Of a DNA stretch of 64,000 nt, positions 33,984-41,920 are shown one piece after another. The position numbers and the translations under genes are program-made. The stretch comes from a virus: the IMG/VR virus record IMGVR_UViG_3300032315_000774, positions 1 to 64,000 of that record. The stretch is one strand, 5' to 3'. The stretch's first letter is position 1. Each line of letters opens with the position of its first letter. The notes beneath the pieces were generated by a model, which saw only the letters and a program-made list of their open reading frames with translations, searched no databases and was not told where the DNA came from.

Positions 33984-34625
33984 ATGCTTTCCATCGAGGA
34001 GCTGATCACCACCTTCAACACGATGCCCGAAGAGCAGCGTATGTCGGCGTTCAACGTCGTCTTGCGTTGGCTCGGGCCGGATGGCGCGGACATCGTCATC
34101 GCAGATGCGGATGGCGAGGCCCGACTCGCCGCGAAAGAGGAAGACAAGAAGACACCAACAGAGCGCAAGCCGCCAGCGACTGAGGTGATGGACGCGCTGA
34201 GCGCCATCGTGAGCTACCTGTACGGACGCGACGCGAGGACGGTGCCCGAGCTGGCGCAGGCGCTGAAGCTCGACAAGTCGCTCGTGATGAAGGCCCTGTA
34301 CCAGGGGAAGAAGCTCAACAAGCTGACCGAGCTGAGCCTGACGGCGCCGCGTGCGATGCCTGGCTCGCGCAAGCCCGCAAGCAAGGGCTACGTGCTGTTC
34401 GGCCAGCCCGAGTTCTGGCGCCCGTCTCCCAAGGTCAGTGGCCTGCTCGACGGCGAGGTCGTCGAAGACAGCTCGAAGTTCGAGTTGGTCAAGACGATGG
34501 TCGAGGAAGCGCCTACGGCTGACGCAGTCGTCAACGAGTTCGAGCGCGTCCTCGACTCGCTCGTGTCGCCTCCGACGTCGACGCCGGTCGTGCCGCCCAA
34601 GGTTCTGAGCCTCGACGATCTGTGA
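33984..34625 (+). CDS. Hypothetical protein (213 aa), first gene of plus-strand operon
   Basis: ATG at 33984 (MLSIEELITTFNTMPEEQRM). The middle (VMDALSAIVSYLYGRDARTV, then ELAQALKLDKSLVMKALYQG) resembles a winged-helix DNA-binding domain; the C-terminus is a Pro/Val-rich linker ending LSLDDL. A regulatory or replication-accessory role is plausible given its place beside the divergent promoter. Confidence 0.62.
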   Translation: MLSIEELITTFNTMPEEQRMSAFNVVLRWLGPDGADIVIADADGEARLAAKEEDKKTPTERKPPATEVMDALSAIVSYLYGRDARTVPELAQALKLDKSLVMKALYQGKKLNKLTELSLTAPRAMPGSRKPASKGYVLFGQPEFWRPSPKVSGLLDGEVVEDSSKFELVKTMVEEAPTADAVVNEFERVLDSLVSPPTSTPVVPPKVLSLDDL

Positions 34626-34813
34626 GCAAGCCACACGTCCTCACGCGTGTGCTCACCGAGTACGCTGCACTGCTCCCTGCGGAGCGTGCGGCGTACCGGG
34701 AGCGCCTTCTGGCTCTTGCGGAAAAGTACAAGCTCACGCGCGAAGAGGTTGAGCGTCGACTCGACGCGATCGACGCCGCGCGTGTCGTGAAGGTGGTTCC
34801 TCATGGTGATTGA
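34622..34813 (+). CDS. Small helical protein (63 aa)
   Basis: GTG start overlapping the upstream TGA. One long helical hairpin (YAALLPAERAAYRERLLALA, KYKLTREEVERRLDAI). The next gene starts inside its last codons. Unknown role. Confidence 0.62.
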   Translation: MSKPHVLTRVLTEYAALLPAERAAYRERLLALAEKYKLTREEVERRLDAIDAARVVKVVPHGD

Positions 34814-35159
34814 TCTCAAGAAGGACCCTGTTCCGTGCATCTGGTTCTGCATGTGGTTTGGCCTGTTCTGGTACGGCCGCAGTCGACCAGGCACGCACAA
34901 GATCGCGCTGACCCTCAGAGGTCTCGTGACAGAAGCATGCGCCGACGAGCAGAAGCGCGCGTACGAATACTTCGACGTACACCTCGGATTCACGCCGGTG
35001 CCTGCCAGGTTCCTAGACAAGATGAAGATCGAGGTGCCGTACAACAAGCTGCCGAAGATCGACGACATGCTGTTGATCGTTCCGTTCATGTTTTCACCGA
35101 GCACGTTTGTCACCAAGTGGTGGACGCTGCGCGCCATGCAGAAGATGTGGGGAACCTGA
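34803..35159 (+). CDS. Hypothetical protein, hydrophobic N-terminus (118 aa)
   Basis: ATG at 34803. CIWFCMWFGLFWYG near the start is strongly hydrophobic and aromatic and may insert in the membrane; the rest is mixed (ALTLRGLVTEACADEQKRAY). Its TGA shares a base with the next ATG (ATGA-type coupling). Confidence 0.6.
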   Translation: MVIDLKKDPVPCIWFCMWFGLFWYGRSRPGTHKIALTLRGLVTEACADEQKRAYEYFDVHLGFTPVPARFLDKMKIEVPYNKLPKIDDMLLIVPFMFSPSTFVTKWWTLRAMQKMWGT

Positions 35160-35695
35160 TGAAACACGCAGTTCTGGCTGTGATGATCGCAGTCGTGATC
35201 GTCATCGTGTTGTTCTTCGCGGTGCGCGACCACAGCTCGCGCGGCGACTCGGGGTTCCTGGTGACCGCCGAGTGCCAGCGCTACGACCGCGTGTGGCGCA
35301 CGCTGCGCGTCGGAGGACCGAGCTTGACTGCAGCAAAGCGCGAGGCGCTGTCGATGGCCGCCGAGTGGTGGAACGAAGAGCTGAAGCTACACGCGTTCGA
35401 GTTCGTCGAGGACGACCGCGATCTCGACGTCATCGTCGACACCAGCGCGGCGAAGAGCTACACGCAGTTCGAGATGACGTCGTGCGAGTCCGTCATGCGC
35501 ACACGCGTGTATCTCTACGACGGAGAAGCGCCGTCGAAGTGGATCGGCGTCTTCTCGCACGAACTCGGGCACGCGCTGTTTCTCGCAGACGACAACGTCG
35601 CCGAGTCGATCATGTACCATCGCGCGGGCACGCAGTTCTTTGGCGACGTCACGGACCAAGACAAGGCGCGCGTCACTGCGCGCTTCGAGGAGTGA
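35159..35695 (+). CDS. Membrane-anchored metzincin-like peptidase
   Basis: 178 aa. An N-terminal span (AVLAVMIAVVIVIVLFFAV) places the rest outside the cytoplasm or in the membrane-facing side. HELGHALFLADD at 134-145 with SIMYH at 150-154 matches the metzincin pattern HExxHxxxxxD plus a Met-turn. Unusually small for a metzincin; substrate unknown. It overlaps its upstream neighbour and sits 4 bp before the kinase gene. Confidence 0.68.
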   Translation: MKHAVLAVMIAVVIVIVLFFAVRDHSSRGDSGFLVTAECQRYDRVWRTLRVGGPSLTAAKREALSMAAEWWNEELKLHAFEFVEDDRDLDVIVDTSAAKSYTQFEMTSCESVMRTRVYLYDGEAPSKWIGVFSHELGHALFLADDNVAESIMYHRAGTQFFGDVTDQDKARVTARFEE

Positions 35696-35699
35696 GCAC

Positions 35700-36638
35700 A
35701 TGTACCGAATCATCGGCCTCTGCGGCGCTGCAGGCGTCGGCAAGAGTTACATCGCGAACATGCTGGGCAAGAACGAGAACTTCGTCGAGCGCTCGTTCGC
35801 CAAGACACTGAAAGAAGCTGCAGCTGTCATCTTCGACTTCAGTCACGAGCAGCTGTACGGTCCGAGCGAGAAGCGCAACGAGCCCGATCCTCGATGGGCA
35901 CGCGAAGGACGCGAACCGCTGTCGCCGCGCGAAGCTCTGCAGGTGCTGGGGACGGAGATCGCGAGACAGCTGCACGACGATGTTTGGATTCGTGCAGGCA
36001 TGCGCGCGATGGACCCGAACACTCGGTACGTGTTTCCAGACGTTCGCTTCAACAACGAGGCCCGGGCGATCCGCGACATGGGTGGTGTCGTCGTGAAGGT
36101 GTGTCGTGAAGGTACGAAGTCTGTCCGCGCACACGCTTCGGAACAGGGCATCGACCCCGCACTGATCGACTTCGAACTCGACAACGTCCTCGGTGACAAC
36201 GGCTTTACGATGACCGCGCTCCAGTCGCTCGTGTCGATGTCGTTCACTCCGTACGTCTTCCCGAAGCGACTGTGGGTCGCTCCTGGCTTCTTGAAAAGAC
36301 CTGGTGGTGACGACTTCAAAGCGTACATGCGACCTGTCCCGCTGCTCTGGATGAGAGTCGGTGAAGCTGCGCTCAATGCCGGGTGGCAGTGGCGCGCAGG
36401 CACACTCGACCTTGACGGCAACCGGATGATTCGAGACCGCGCACCGTTCGAGGCGTTCAACGTCTTCACCGAAGCGCGGCGCTCGTCGCCCTCGATCGAC
36501 GTGATGACAGTACCGGACTTCCGCGACGACGCTACGTTCGGTTGTCTGCAGATCCAGGCGCATGATAAGCAGACGTCGTGCGGAGCCCTTTTGGAAGTTC
36601 TCCGCCAAGCCGAAAACAATCGACGGCTCTACTTGTAG
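35700..36638 (+). CDS. Deoxynucleoside monophosphate kinase
   Basis: 312 aa. P-loop GAAGVGKS at 9-16; then FVERSFAKTLKEAAAVIFDF and LSPREALQVLGTEIARQLHD, the hallmark of phage dNMP kinases (T4 gp1-like). It phosphorylates dNMPs to dNDPs for phage DNA synthesis. The C-terminal third (after about 180) is an extra segment rich in aromatic residues, longer than the usual enzyme of about 240 aa. Confidence 0.82.
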   Translation: MYRIIGLCGAAGVGKSYIANMLGKNENFVERSFAKTLKEAAAVIFDFSHEQLYGPSEKRNEPDPRWAREGREPLSPREALQVLGTEIARQLHDDVWIRAGMRAMDPNTRYVFPDVRFNNEARAIRDMGGVVVKVCREGTKSVRAHASEQGIDPALIDFELDNVLGDNGFTMTALQSLVSMSFTPYVFPKRLWVAPGFLKRPGGDDFKAYMRPVPLLWMRVGEAALNAGWQWRAGTLDLDGNRMIRDRAPFEAFNVFTEARRSSPSIDVMTVPDFRDDATFGCLQIQAHDKQTSCGALLEVLRQAENNRRLYL

Positions 36639-36681
36639 CCGCAGCCGCCATCGACACCGAGTGGACCCATCTGGAGCACCT

Positions 36682-37311
36682 ATGAACGACAAATACAAGA
36701 ACTGGCCGAGACCACGAGCTGTCGAGCAGAAGCTGGCAAATGCGGACCTCGTCGTCTTTGGTGACGAGTGGTCTCTCATCCACGGCTCCGCGAAGATCTT
36801 CTCTCTTCAGTACGAAGACAAGATGAAGCGATGGGAAGAGGTCTCTTGGCAGATCTTCGAGCTGATGTCAAAGCCACGCTTCTTGACTGAAATGCCTGTG
36901 CCGCCTTCGTCGATGGACGACGTCGACCTGCTTGACGTCTACGTTCAAGACATGCGGGCGTTTGCATGGTATAAAAGCGATCCAATGCATCAAACAAAGT
37001 GTGAGCTGTATGAGCAAGGTGCGTCAGGAGATGCACTCGCGCGTCAACGGTACGTGGAGATCTTCGCTTACTGCAGCGAGCACGACCGACCGAACAAGTT
37101 CTTCTTGTTCAAGAAGTTCGAGGTGGTCGGCGAGTCATATACGCGCTCTGTTGACGACATCGAAGACACCAACACGCCTTGTACGAAGTGCGGCGGTCGG
37201 AAGTGGATCGAGCACGATTGCGGCGACTCGTCGTGCGGGCAAGAGTACGACGTGTGCTCTGCATGCAGCGCACCGACGAGCAACGAGCAGCTCAAGAAGT
37301 CTGAGGTGTAA
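36682..37311 (+). CDS. Hypothetical protein with zinc-ribbon C-terminus (209 aa)
   Basis: ATG at 36682 with GGAGCA just upstream. The N-terminal three quarters is helical (YEDKMKRWEEVSWQIFELMS). The C-terminus has CTKCGGRKWIEHDC, SSCGQEYDVCSAC, a multi-Cys zinc ribbon similar to DnaJ-type CxxCxG motifs. Function unknown. Confidence 0.65.
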   Translation: MNDKYKNWPRPRAVEQKLANADLVVFGDEWSLIHGSAKIFSLQYEDKMKRWEEVSWQIFELMSKPRFLTEMPVPPSSMDDVDLLDVYVQDMRAFAWYKSDPMHQTKCELYEQGASGDALARQRYVEIFAYCSEHDRPNKFFLFKKFEVVGESYTRSVDDIEDTNTPCTKCGGRKWIEHDCGDSSCGQEYDVCSACSAPTSNEQLKKSEV

Positions 37312-37312
37312 C

Positions 37313-37630
37313 ATGGTGGGCAAGGCACTCACGCTCTCGAATCTGATGCCATGGCACAACATCGTGCAGACGTTCTGCGATGGTAAGCTGTTGCTGAGCG
37401 GCGATGACCGTCCTCACCGCAAAGAACTGCTCGTGCAGTACGCTTCTGACAAGTACGACACCGTCGGTCAGTCATCCGATCCGGAGCTGACAGTGAACAA
37501 GTTCGTGCGCGACCGCGTCCGCAAGCTCCTCGTGAAGCGCGAAAACGAGCGCGAACGCCTGCTCGAACGGCTGCAGATCGTCGAGGAAGAGCTGCGCATC
37601 TACAAGCAGTACGAAGCGGAGAACCCGTGA
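37313..37630 (+). CDS. Hypothetical protein (105 aa)
   Basis: ATG at 37313, 1 bp after the upstream stop. Ends in a charged coiled-coil (RERLLERLQIVEEELRIYKQ). No family recognised. Confidence 0.62.
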   Translation: MVGKALTLSNLMPWHNIVQTFCDGKLLLSGDDRPHRKELLVQYASDKYDTVGQSSDPELTVNKFVRDRVRKLLVKRENERERLLERLQIVEEELRIYKQYEAENP

Positions 37631-38007
37631 CCTTGCTCCTCAAGCTGTGCTTGTTCGTGCCGTGGCTGCTTCCGCTGTTTCGTCGCGCCGTCGCGAAGCG
37701 GGTCATGCAGCGCATCGCGATGCCTGGTGACTACGCCGAGGCACCGAAGGTGCCAGGCAGCATCGTCGTCGTTGTGGGCCGTCCGTCGACGAAGCGAGCG
37801 ATGATGTTCACGTTGAACACTTCGCTCGAAGTAGAGATGACAGGCGCTGACCTCGGCGTGTCTGGTGACTGCATCGACACTATCTCTGCAAGCTACGACC
37901 TTGCACGAGGCTCGTTCGACGAGCTGCTGGACGTGGTACAGTACGTCAGCTTCGGTATGCTGGTGAGGAACCCACGCGGCGCTGAGTCGAGGTCACCTTC
38001 TTCATGA
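37627..38007 (+). CDS. Hypothetical membrane-anchored protein (126 aa)
   Basis: GTG start overlapping TGA. Hydrophobic N-terminus (LLLKLCLFVPWLLPLFRRAV) followed by a beta-rich soluble part (GSIVVVVGRPSTKRAMMFTL). The Arg-rich end of the hydrophobic stretch fits a cytoplasmic anchor. Unknown function. Confidence 0.6.
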   Translation: MTLLLKLCLFVPWLLPLFRRAVAKRVMQRIAMPGDYAEAPKVPGSIVVVVGRPSTKRAMMFTLNTSLEVEMTGADLGVSGDCIDTISASYDLARGSFDELLDVVQYVSFGMLVRNPRGAESRSPSS

Positions 38008-38219
38008 ACTACGACGACATCAAGAAGCGCTTTGAGCAGCGTCTGCACGATCTTCGGTCGAAGGCAGGAGAAGAGCGCGACAGAGAAGCGCTCGAACTGG
38101 TGTGGCGTGTCGTCGGCCGCGACTTGACTCGGGCGATGCGAGAGTACGAAGCAGAGCTTCATGACACGTCCAACACTGACCTCGACACGTCCATCGCTGA
38201 CCGACGAAGACGCAGCTGA
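38004..38219 (+). CDS. Small helical protein (71 aa)
   Basis: ATG overlaps the upstream TGA. MNYDDIKKRFEQRLHDLRSK and a second helix; the last 20 residues overlap the next gene in another frame, so the end is less certain. Confidence 0.58.
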   Translation: MNYDDIKKRFEQRLHDLRSKAGEERDREALELVWRVVGRDLTRAMREYEAELHDTSNTDLDTSIADRRRRS

Positions 38220-38439
38220 GCTGCGCGCGCTGCGCGTCGCACGCGACCAGTCTTCCGCTCGCATCGAGAAGCTACGGGCGGAGAACTACGCGCTCAGGGC
38301 TTCGGTAGAGCAGGCGCAGACGGCGCTGCGTGATGACCGTGACGAACAGCTGAAGGCGCTGACGGAGCGTGTTCAACAGCTCGAACTCGACATGGACAGC
38401 ATCCGTCGGTGGGGTAGCCCGAGACCTCGTCAGCGGTAA
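38161..38439 (+). CDS. Coiled-coil protein (92 aa)
   Basis: ATG at 38161, inside the previous gene (59-bp overlap). Strong heptads: ALRVARDQSSARIEKLRAEN and EQLKALTERVQQLELDMDSI. Likely a structural or dimerising protein. Confidence 0.58.
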   Translation: MTRPTLTSTRPSLTDEDAAELRALRVARDQSSARIEKLRAENYALRASVEQAQTALRDDRDEQLKALTERVQQLELDMDSIRRWGSPRPRQR

Positions 38440-38648
38440 CCGCACTCGCATCCCCAGAGTACACGCCACACCTTCGCCCACCACGACTGTGGTCGGACTT
38501 CGATGACCCTGACCGTCGACAGCGTGCCCAAACGCGCACTCACGAGCGCCCGCTCTCGTGCGTCGAGCTGTGCCTCTTCACGTGTCTTGCGCAGCGGACC
38601 AGCTGTGCAAGGACAGCCTTCTTGGGCTCGGTATCCGATCGGTTGCAT
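38430..38648 (-). CDS. Hypothetical protein on opposite strand (72 aa)
   Basis: ATG at 38648 (MQPIGYRAQEGCPCTAGPLR), ending AKVWRVLWGCECGYR. The paired CPC and CEC motifs and Trp-rich end look coding, and the opposite strand here has no better frame. It would be the only minus-strand gene in the plus-strand block, converging with the coiled-coil gene (10-bp overlap). Confidence 0.45.
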   Translation of the reverse strand: MQPIGYRAQEGCPCTAGPLRKTREEAQLDARERALVSARLGTLSTVRVIEVRPQSWWAKVWRVLWGCECGYR

Positions 38649-38791
38649 GGCGCGATGTTCGCACAGAGCTGCAGCGCCAACAAGTTGACGTCGGCAAGTC
38701 GACGCCGTACGTTGTGCGTGCAGAGCAAAGGCTCTGCTCTCTTCTTCTACTTGAGCCGTGGAGTGGCCTCGGCTGGCGTCGGGGCCACTCC
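38649..38791. terminator. Non-coding spacer with two hairpins
   Basis: GCAGAGC/GCTCTGC (38720-38737, 4-nt loop) is followed on the plus strand by the pyrimidine-rich TCTCTTCTTCT, terminator-like. A second stem TGGAGTGGCC/GGCCACTCCA (38759-38792) has a 14-nt loop. No convincing protein frame. Together they may end the upstream operon. Confidence 0.5.
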
Positions 38792-38980
38792 ATGAACCTA
38801 AGCCATCGTCTGCACAGCGAAGTTGTACGGGAGCTGCGCCAACAAGCTGCTGCTTCACGGCACAGGAACGCGCAGCACGAGGCTACGAAGCATCTTCTAC
38901 ACACGCTCGTTCGTGAGGCTCTACCGGACCTGGTGCAGCTCGCTGTGCAGCGCTTGCGTGTGCGCGCTTCGCGTTCGTGA
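38792..38980 (+). CDS. Small hypothetical protein (62 aa)
   Basis: ATG at 38792 at the edge of a hairpin. Ser/His/Arg-rich helices (SEVVRELRQQAAASRHRNAQ, LHTLVREALPDLVQLAVQRL). Coding character is moderate; no family recognised. Confidence 0.45.
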   Translation: MNLSHRLHSEVVRELRQQAAASRHRNAQHEATKHLLHTLVREALPDLVQLAVQRLRVRASRS

Positions 38981-38992
38981 TAGAGAAGCGAC

Positions 38993-39097
38993 ATGGTCTT
39001 CGCGGCTTTGATCGGTGCAGCTGTCGTCAGCTGCGTGCTTGGTGAGATGGCGCTGCAGGCGTTCATCTGGCTCATCACGAACCGAGGTGGCGAGTGA
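38993..39097 (+). CDS. Tiny membrane protein (34 aa)
   Basis: The frame from ATG at 38993 gives MVFAALIGAAVVSCVLGEMA and LQAFIWLITNRGGE, one membrane span with Gly-Ala motifs. GAGAAG lies about 8 nt before the start and the TGA overlaps the next GTG, as elsewhere in this genome. Confidence 0.5.
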   Translation: MVFAALIGAAVVSCVLGEMALQAFIWLITNRGGE

Positions 39098-39339
39098 CGC
39101 TCGTGTACGTGTGGGCTTCTTGGAGCGAGCCGAGCACACGGTTTCGCGAAGACGCAGAAGCCTACGCGAAGCGACGCGGCTGGCGCTTCGAGCCCTGCAA
39201 CCTCGACCTCGATCTTCCTCCATGCACTGTCGTCGCTTTGCCGACGATCGCGGTGTTCGACGAAGGGGACGCGCTGGTTGACAAGCTCATCGGAGCTGGG
39301 CGACTGGAAGCACTATGTCCAAGCCAGAGAGACGCGTAA
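39094..39339 (+). CDS. Thioredoxin-fold protein lacking the CxxC pair
   Basis: 81 aa, GTG start. VYVWASWSEPSTRFREDAEA corresponds to thioredoxin's WCxxC region, but both cysteines are replaced (WSEPS); ALPTIAVFDEGD keeps the cis-Pro segment. The fold is likely, redox activity unlikely; it may serve as a binding scaffold. Confidence 0.65.
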   Translation: MTLVYVWASWSEPSTRFREDAEAYAKRRGWRFEPCNLDLDLPPCTVVALPTIAVFDEGDALVDKLIGAGRLEALCPSQRDA

Positions 39340-39506
39340 CGCTCGTCGACCTCCGCTCGAAGAACGGAGGCATCATCAAGAAGGGCACGAACTGCTGCGC
39401 CATGCCGCGTGGAAGAGTCTTCACGATCGGTGACGACACGACCGGCGTCGTCATGACGCGCATCCAACCCGAGTGGCTGGGGCCGCGCCTGCGAGGTGCG
39501 CGATGA
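39315..39506 (+). CDS. Small hypothetical protein (63 aa)
   Basis: ATG at 39315 within the previous gene (25-bp overlap). Beta-like and basic (VTLVDLRSKNGGIIKKGTNC), ending PEWLGPRLRGAR. Its TGA overlaps the next ATG. Unknown. Confidence 0.55.
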   Translation: MSKPERRVTLVDLRSKNGGIIKKGTNCCAMPRGRVFTIGDDTTGVVMTRIQPEWLGPRLRGAR

Positions 39507-39760
39507 GCCCCGCGAGCGTCGCTGTGTACCTGAAGATGGCCGACGTTTTCTTCGCGCTTGCAGTTCTTGTCGCGGTCATCATGCTCGCGAACAGGTTCGA
39601 CCCGGCCACGTGCCCACACGCGAACGCGAAGACCGAGGCGCTGTTCGAGCGTTGTCTCAAGCAGCATCCACAGACGGCCGACGTCGTCCTTTGGGCACCC
39701 TCGCCCATCGATCGATGCCTCAACGTCGCGTGCGTGCTGACGTCCACGACCACACCATGA
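39503..39760 (+). CDS. Small membrane protein (85 aa)
   Basis: ATG at 39503 overlapping TGA. One span near the start (MADVFFALAVLVAVIMLANR), then a soluble part with four spaced cysteines (CPHANAK, RCLKQ, RCLNVACV), which could form disulfides outside the cytoplasm. Confidence 0.55.
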   Translation: MSPASVAVYLKMADVFFALAVLVAVIMLANRFDPATCPHANAKTEALFERCLKQHPQTADVVLWAPSPIDRCLNVACVLTSTTTP

Positions 39761-39981
39761 AGTACGACAAGGACACAGGCACGTTCGTAGTCAGCTTCGA
39801 AGAAGTCAAAGCTACGGTCTCTGCGCAGCTGGACGTCGACGAGAAGGGTAACGTCATCAAAGGCACCTGGTGTGATCGAGCTGGGCAGCATCACGTCATC
39901 GAGATCGTGGATGTGTTGAAGCTGACGTGGTGGCAGCGCCTGAAGCAGTGGTGGCGTCGGTTCACACGCCAAGGAGAATAA
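39757..39981 (+). CDS. Small basic-tailed protein (74 aa)
   Basis: ATG at 39757 overlapping the upstream stop. Beta-rich N-terminus (GTFVVSFEEVKATVSAQLDV) and a Trp/Arg-rich tail (WWQRLKQWWRRFTRQ) that could bind membrane. The next gene follows with a GGAGAATAAC-ATG junction. Confidence 0.58.
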   Translation: MKYDKDTGTFVVSFEEVKATVSAQLDVDEKGNVIKGTWCDRAGQHHVIEIVDVLKLTWWQRLKQWWRRFTRQGE

Positions 39982-39982
39982 C

Positions 39983-40232
39983 ATGCTTATAACCCGGACT
40001 GACTCACGACTTCCAATGTTCAGATCAAGAATCTGGTCATCGAGTCGACCTTTCGCGACGATGGACACGTGAAGATCATGCTGGTCACTGAGACGTCAGG
40101 TCTTCCGCATCCGCTGTTTCGAGTCAGTGGCTGCTCGAACTTCGTCAGCACGTAGCTTCCGATGATCACCTCTCAGCTGCAGCGGTCGACGAGATCAACG
40201 CATTCTTCGACCGCGTGGAGAGCCTGTCATGA
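39983..40232 (+). pseudogene. Gene interrupted by two apparent -1 frame changes
   Basis: ATG at 39983 has a good GGAGAA site. Coding character then jumps frames: MLITRTDSRLP, next VQIKNLVIESTFRDDGHVKI (from 40018), then SQWLLELRQHVASDDHLSAA to a TGA at 40230-40232 that overlaps the next gene's ATG. Joined, they give one plausible protein of about 80 aa. Each switch needs one extra base. It could be a decayed gene or two single-base assembly errors. Confidence 0.6.
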
Positions 40233-40837
40233 ACGACCAAGACATCATCTACGAACTCGTAAAGCAGACTGTTTCGCTCCGCCGTCGACTGCGGAACGCG
40301 CGCGCTGTCTACAACAAGACACGTACACGTGCAGACGAGCTTTCGGACGCCGTAGACCAAGCAAATATGAGAGAGTACGGCGCCACGAAACGTGTGGACG
40401 ACGCGTGCGCTCGTTTGCTGCGCGAGTTCGACATCCCAGCGAACTCCTTCTCCAACACCGACGCCTTTCAGATCGAGGGTGCGATCACGAAGGCGACGAA
40501 CAAGTTTCGCGAGGCCGCTCAAGAAGCGAAGGACGCGAAGACCTTCATCGTAGGTGCGACGAGGCGGTTGATCGAGGAGTTCGGGATTCAGAACCACCAA
40601 CAGCTTGGTCTTCTCGAAGTCGTCGAAGCATGCGTGCGCAAGGCGAAGCAGCCGAACGAAGAGTTGCAGCGAGTGACGCGACAGCTGGAGTCGTTGCAGA
40701 GCCGAGCTGCAGACATGTGCGGAGCGCTGGAAGCGCTGCCCTCGATCGCCGACGCGAACGTGCAGCGCGCATACGTCAGCCTGGCTTTGGAGCTGAAGCG
40801 ACCTGTCAAGTACGCTGTCGTCGACGTCGGTTGTTGA
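40229..40837 (+). CDS. Coiled-coil protein (202 aa)
   Basis: ATG overlaps the TGA of the preceding broken gene. Long charged helices throughout (TVSLRRRLRNARAVYNKTRT; QEAKDAKTFIVGATRRLIEE; ELQRVTRQLESLQSRAADMC). No known domain; possibly structural or regulatory. Confidence 0.65.
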   Translation: MNDQDIIYELVKQTVSLRRRLRNARAVYNKTRTRADELSDAVDQANMREYGATKRVDDACARLLREFDIPANSFSNTDAFQIEGAITKATNKFREAAQEAKDAKTFIVGATRRLIEEFGIQNHQQLGLLEVVEACVRKAKQPNEELQRVTRQLESLQSRAADMCGALEALPSIADANVQRAYVSLALELKRPVKYAVVDVGC

Positions 40838-40869
40838 CAGCTCGACTCGGCTTGGCCTAGCTCGAAGGT

Positions 40870-41094
40870 GTGGTCGACGAGCTGCATCACACCTTGCGCG
40901 ACCCGATCGAGGCCGCAGAGCTGACCTGGGGGCGCTTCGAGCTGCGCTTCGACCCGCCTGTGCCGGTCGTCACACGCCGCCAAACGCACAAGAGGGCACT
41001 CCTGGGCCGCGCAAATGCCGTGGTGGTCGTCGACTACCAGAACGAGACGATGACCTCTCTGAGGCTCGTCCGAGGGCCTTGGAGGCGGTCATGA
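40870..41094 (+). CDS. Hypothetical protein (74 aa)
   Basis: GTG at 40870. Beta-rich (WGRFELRFDPPVPVVTRRQT, then NAVVVVDYQNETMTSLRLVR). Its end overlaps the next gene's ATG. The start is less certain because two GTGs overlap. Confidence 0.55.
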   Translation: MVDELHHTLRDPIEAAELTWGRFELRFDPPVPVVTRRQTHKRALLGRANAVVVVDYQNETMTSLRLVRGPWRRS

Positions 41095-41660
41095 AGCTGC
41101 AGCGTAAGAGTCGAACCTGGTGGTGGCCCATCCTCGCGCGACTTGCGTGGTGGCACTCGGCCATGCTCACCCACGTCTGGACCACGATCGGCGACACCGT
41201 CTACGTACCAAGCTGTCACGACCGCGACACCGACTGGGGTGCTCCCAGCTGGCAGGCGCGGCATCGTCTGGTGCTGGTCCACGAGCGCGTGCACGTGCGG
41301 CAGTGGCGCGACCTCGGCGTGTTGTTCCCGGTGCTGTACTTCGGTCCTGCGCCGTTCTTCGCGCTCATCGGAGCGGCCTTCATGGTGATGGGCGCGTGGG
41401 GCGTCTGGCTGCCCTCGGCTGCGTTCTTCGCGCTGTCGCTGCTCACAGCACCGCTCAGCGTCGGCCTCGCGTACGGGCGGTGGTGGCTCGAACGAGAAGC
41501 GTACCTCGAAGAGTTCTGGGTCACGAAGCGCGAGCACTTGATCACGCGCACCGACCAGATCGTCGAAGCGCTGTGGCTCGACTATCTCTACACGTGGCCA
41601 CGCGCGTGGATGTTCCACTGGTTCTGGACTCAGTACCAGCGACGTGGAGTTCGCCCGTGA
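41091..41660 (+). CDS. Multi-span membrane protein with HERVH motif
   Basis: 189 aa from ATG at 41091. VLVHERVHVRQWRDLG contains HExxH next to hydrophobic spans (VLFPVLYFGPAPFFALIGAA, AAFFALSLLTAPLSVGLAYG), recalling membrane zincins such as the BlaR1/M56 type. A downstream EREAYLEEFW could hold the third ligand. Possibly an inner-membrane protease; unproven. Confidence 0.58.
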   Translation: MKLQRKSRTWWWPILARLAWWHSAMLTHVWTTIGDTVYVPSCHDRDTDWGAPSWQARHRLVLVHERVHVRQWRDLGVLFPVLYFGPAPFFALIGAAFMVMGAWGVWLPSAAFFALSLLTAPLSVGLAYGRWWLEREAYLEEFWVTKREHLITRTDQIVEALWLDYLYTWPRAWMFHWFWTQYQRRGVRP

Positions 41661-41920
41661 GGCGAGCGCCTGTTCAAGGCACGTGGCACCACGACCCTAC
41701 GAAGCGACGTGTCGACGGCTCGATCAGCTGGGAAGAGCACGAGCGCGCCTGGCAAGTATACGCGTCGAAGTTCGGGCACGACCAGAGCGCGCTCCGCATG
41801 GCAGCGCGAGCAGGCTTCGACTACGAAGAGCTGACCCGCTTGCTCGGGCACGAGCCGAAGACCTGGACCGCTGAAGGCTGGGGCGCAGCGCTGCGCGACG
41901 CACAGCTGCGCGAGCGCTGA
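41657..41920 (+). CDS. Hypothetical protein (87 aa), last plus-strand gene
   Basis: GTG overlaps the upstream TGA. Basic N-terminus, helical rest (ISWEEHERAWQVYASKFGHD; FDYEELTRLLGHEPKTW) resembling a small HTH or SPB-type DNA-binding fold. The convergent minus-strand gene ends at the next base, with no terminator between. Confidence 0.58.
   Translation: MRRAPVQGTWHHDPTKRRVDGSISWEEHERAWQVYASKFGHDQSALRMAARAGFDYEELTRLLGHEPKTWTAEGWGAALRDAQLRER

Noticed and set aside
38503-38688. Plus-strand frame of 61 codons (Ser/Arg-rich)
   Set aside because: Composition of a shadow frame; the minus-strand 72-aa frame with CPC and CEC motifs looks more coding.
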